This document shows, in pieces, positions 5,530 to 7,952 of a stretch of 7,952 nucleotides of DNA; the first letter of the stretch is position 1; each line of letters opens with the position of its first letter. The stretch covers positions 1 to 7,952 of the forward strand of contig JAENXB010000130.1 of the NCBI GenBank assembly GCA_016649785.1. The letters run 5' to 3'. The DNA comes from Flavobacteriaceae bacterium. GTDB taxonomy: Bacteria; Bacteroidota; Bacteroidia; Flavobacteriales; Flavobacteriaceae. The position numbers were made by a program, and so were the translations under genes. A model generated the notes under the pieces. That model was not told the origin of the DNA, searched no databases, and was given only the letters and a program-made list of their open reading frames with translations.

Positions 5530-7902
5530 ATGAAGAATCAATTGCAGGATTTCCCCTTAGATATCAAGATAAGTTTTCAAAAAATTATTGAGAAATACAA
5601 GGCACAGGTTGTAAATGAGCAAAGCAGTATTGCTAAAGAATATATGGAAAATGTATTGGAATATGTAGCCTCATTCCCAAAACTTACGGATGGAATTGAT
5701 GATCCGGAGGATTTATATAAATATAAAGATGCTATTTATATTTTATTGCAGGATCTGTTTCCGGACATTTTGAGTGAAAATGAAATTAAGGCGGCTTCCT
5801 TACCCTTTCACAACCTTGTCTTCAACGCATCCAAACGTTTCAAGGCAATTCTGGCCAATGCGGGGGATGATTTTGAACTTTCCATGCGGAATATGGATGA
5901 AGACATGTATTATATTTACGGCTGTATTCTGGTTCTAAACCATCATTATGGTTACCATATAGATTTTTCCCGTCCGCTTTATTATGATATCCCCAATGAG
6001 AATGGGGTCTTAAAACATTACAGGGTTTCCCTTAATGCCGATTTTGTCGATATCGAACCCGGAAAAGACGCCAAGGAAATATCAGAGCAGGATGTTGACC
6101 TGCTTCTTCAGAATATTGAAGATGTAGAGCTATGGAAAAAGATGTTTCCGCCAAAAAGCTGGATATTTAAGGGTTTCACGATCATAAATCTCACCGATGT
6201 TACTGCAGATGATGCGATTTCAGAATTAAAAACCACCCTTTTACATAAGGAAACTTCAACTCTGGAAGAACTTCAGAAGTTTCAGGAAATTTTTCAATCT
6301 ATCTTTAAAATCTCCGATTTGAGGGTGGGAATTACTTACTTTAACAAGCAGGAGATGGTTTTTGAACGAATGGATAACCGGGATGCCTATAGTTTTATCC
6401 TGAATAAGGAAACCATGAACGATTGTAGATCGGCAATTTGCGAAGCCTCTTTTAACCGATTAAAAAGTGAACGGGATTATTTTACCATTACCAATATTGA
6501 TGAATATGAAAAGAAGAGCAACTATAATTTGCTTTCACAAAATTTAAAGAATAGCCACGCAAAAAGTTGTATCCTGGCCCCAATTGCAGATGAAAATGAA
6601 TTATTAGGGGTATTGGAACTTGTTTCGCCCAGGAAAAATGAATTAAACAGCATAAACGCCATAAAACTGGATGATATTCTGCCATACTTGGTTACCGCGG
6701 TAAAGCGTAACAAAACCGAATTGGGAAACAGGATAAAAGCAGTGATCCAAAGTGAATGTACTTCAATTCACCCCAGCGTTTTATGGATATTTGAACGGGA
6801 GGCCAAACAATTTATCAAAGATATAGATGACGATGGATTGGCTTCATTTAAGGATATTGCCTTTAAAGATGTTTACCCGTTATACGGGCAAATTGATATT
6901 ATAGGTTCTTCTGATGCGCGAAATTCATCGATATTGTATGATTTGACACAACAGCTGGAATTGATTGAAAAAATTATAGAGAAAGCTTCCCAAAAGGAAG
7001 AATTGCCAATTTACGATCAGATCCGAATTAAGCTCAGGGACTTCAAAGAAGATCTTAGCGAAAGTCTGAATACGGATAGCGAACAAAAGATGTTAAATTT
7101 ATTAAAACGGGAGGTAAATCCGTTGATGGATGATCTCAGTAAACAGTCGGAAGAATTAAGGACCCTGGTAGAAGAATATCAGAAGCAATTAAATCCCGAA
7201 ACCGGGATGATTTACGATCGCCGGAAACGCTATGATGATACGGTTCAGATTATAAACAGGACTATGGCCCGGGTTATTGATAAAAAACAGGAAGAAGCCC
7301 AAAGGATTTATCCTCATTATTTTGAACGCTATAAAACCGATGGGGTAGATCATAATATTTATATAGGAGAAGACCTGACTTATAACAGGCCGTTTAACAA
7401 GGATTATTTGTACAATTTGAGGTTATGGCAACTTGTAACTATGTGTGAAATGGAAAACAGGTTTTATCAACTTCAAAAAACCACCCCCATAAAACTGGAT
7501 GCTTCTTCACTTATCCTGGTATTTAACGCTACACTTTCCATAAGGTACCGCATGGATGAGAAAAAATTTGATGTGGATGGCACCTATAATGCCCGATATG
7601 AAATTATCAAAAAACGAATTGACAAGGCTTATATAAAAGATACCGAAGAGCGCATTACCCAAAAAGGGAAGTTAGCCATCATATATTCACACGGCAGTAA
7701 TGAAAAAGAGTATCTTAAATATGTAAAATACCTGCAAACCAGGAACTATTTGGGTGACCAGGTAGAATTGCTGGAGCTGGAAGATGTTCAGGGAGTAATA
7801 GGTTTGCGCGCTTTAAGGGTAAATATAATATATCAAAAGAATGAACCTATTTCTGAAAATGCGATAACAAGCAATGATTTGGTAGCTTATTTAAGCAAGT
7901 AA
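5530..7902 (+). CDS. Large cytoplasmic GAF-domain protein of unknown output
   Basis: This 790-residue protein has no signal peptide or membrane helix. A GAF-like region spans about 245-395. It starts with a helix (LEELQKFQEIFQSIFKISDL), continues into strands (RVGITYFNKQEMVFER) and ends with the typical SCILAPIADENELLGVLELVSP segment and helix (DDILPYLVTAVKRN), suggesting a ligand- or redox-sensing module. Residues 1-240 are mostly helical, with no family I recognise. A conserved-looking block, VYPLYGQIDIIGSSDARNSS (448-467), precedes a coiled-coil-rich region (about 470-600, many Glu/Lys/Leu). The final 190 residues mix helices and strands. No histidine kinase, GGDEF, EAL, PP2C or DNA-binding motif is visible, so the output is unknown. 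The ATG at 5530 follows a plausible promoter; no Shine-Dalgarno. I recall similar-length GAF proteins as common in Flavobacteriaceae. The gene stands alone, convergent with the next gene. Confidence 0.8.
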   Translation: MKNQLQDFPLDIKISFQKIIEKYKAQVVNEQSSIAKEYMENVLEYVASFPKLTDGIDDPEDLYKYKDAIYILLQDLFPDILSENEIKAASLPFHNLVFNASKRFKAILANAGDDFELSMRNMDEDMYYIYGCILVLNHHYGYHIDFSRPLYYDIPNENGVLKHYRVSLNADFVDIEPGKDAKEISEQDVDLLLQNIEDVELWKKMFPPKSWIFKGFTIINLTDVTADDAISELKTTLLHKETSTLEELQKFQEIFQSIFKISDLRVGITYFNKQEMVFERMDNRDAYSFILNKETMNDCRSAICEASFNRLKSERDYFTITNIDEYEKKSNYNLLSQNLKNSHAKSCILAPIADENELLGVLELVSPRKNELNSINAIKLDDILPYLVTAVKRNKTELGNRIKAVIQSECTSIHPSVLWIFEREAKQFIKDIDDDGLASFKDIAFKDVYPLYGQIDIIGSSDARNSSILYDLTQQLELIEKIIEKASQKEELPIYDQIRIKLRDFKEDLSESLNTDSEQKMLNLLKREVNPLMDDLSKQSEELRTLVEEYQKQLNPETGMIYDRRKRYDDTVQIINRTMARVIDKKQEEAQRIYPHYFERYKTDGVDHNIYIGEDLTYNRPFNKDYLYNLRLWQLVTMCEMENRFYQLQKTTPIKLDASSLILVFNATLSIRYRMDEKKFDVDGTYNARYEIIKKRIDKAYIKDTEERITQKGKLAIIYSHGSNEKEYLKYVKYLQTRNYLGDQVELLELEDVQGVIGLRALRVNIIYQKNEPISENAITSNDLVAYLSK

Positions 7903-7952
7903 AAAGCGATCACGAAACTGATCACCGAGGTAATGATCCCAACCATAAAAAC
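7887..7952 (-). CDS. C-terminal end of a membrane protein (enters from the right edge)
   Basis: Read from 7952 leftward, an open frame gives VFMVGIITSVISFVIAFYLLK and then TAA (7889-7887). The 21 residues form a textbook hydrophobic helix ending in a lysine, as expected for the last transmembrane segment of a polytopic protein. The frame crosses the stop of the GAF-protein gene, so the two convergent genes would overlap by 16 bp. The rest of the gene is outside the window, and I cannot name the family. The stretch is short, so a chance open frame is possible, but its composition and the lack of another explanation for 7903-7952 favour a real gene. Confidence 0.55.
   Translation of the reverse strand, partial: VFMVGIITSVISFVIAFYLLK

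Noticed and set aside
6488..6713. Two overlapping minus-strand frames inside the GAF-protein gene
   Set aside because: They are shadows of a continuous 790-codon gene, with no promoter, start context or recognisable product.

Overview
The window reads as chromosomal DNA of a marine-type Flavobacteriaceae bacterium (Bacteroidota; a Gramella, Salegentibacter or Zunongwangia-like relative is my guess). This rests on AT-rich codon use, near-absence of Shine-Dalgarno sequences, several TAnnTTTG-type -7 promoter boxes, and flavobacterial-looking proteins: a GlmM, a DUF4369-TlpA lipoprotein and a long GAF protein. No rRNA, tRNA, CRISPR array or complete insertion sequence is visible.

Layout. 1-1152 (+): the 3' part of glmM, the phosphoglucosamine mutase that feeds peptidoglycan and lipid A synthesis. 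1153-1361: a GC-rich, partly palindromic repeat island that contrasts sharply with its surroundings. 1362-1748 (-): a GxxExxY-family small protein with a PD-(D/E)XK nuclease-like signature. 1754-2671 (-): an LpxL/HtrB-type acyltransferase, 5 bp upstream of the GxxExxY gene. 2726-3373 (+): a rhomboid intramembrane serine protease, divergent from the acyltransferase. 3429-4124 (+): an exported SIMPL (DUF541) protein. 4137-4175: a bidirectional hairpin terminator. 4193-5308 (-): a TlpA/ResA-like thioredoxin lipoprotein. 5309-5529: a divergent regulatory region. 5530-7902 (+): a 790-residue cytoplasmic GAF-domain protein with no recognisable output domain. 7887-7952 (-): the C-terminal end of a membrane protein that enters from the right edge and overlaps the GAF gene tail to tail by 16 bp.

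Most genes are envelope-related housekeeping functions: amino-sugar phosphate supply, lipid A or lipid acylation, membrane proteolysis, an exported SIMPL protein and periplasmic thiol chemistry. They are not a single operon, because orientation alternates. The accessory-looking part is 1153-1753, where the nuclease-like gene and the palindromic CGCAGCGG repeats may form a small mobile or repeat-associated cassette inserted beside glmM. The second least-explained item is the large GAF protein. I see no convincing complete new defence or biosynthetic system.
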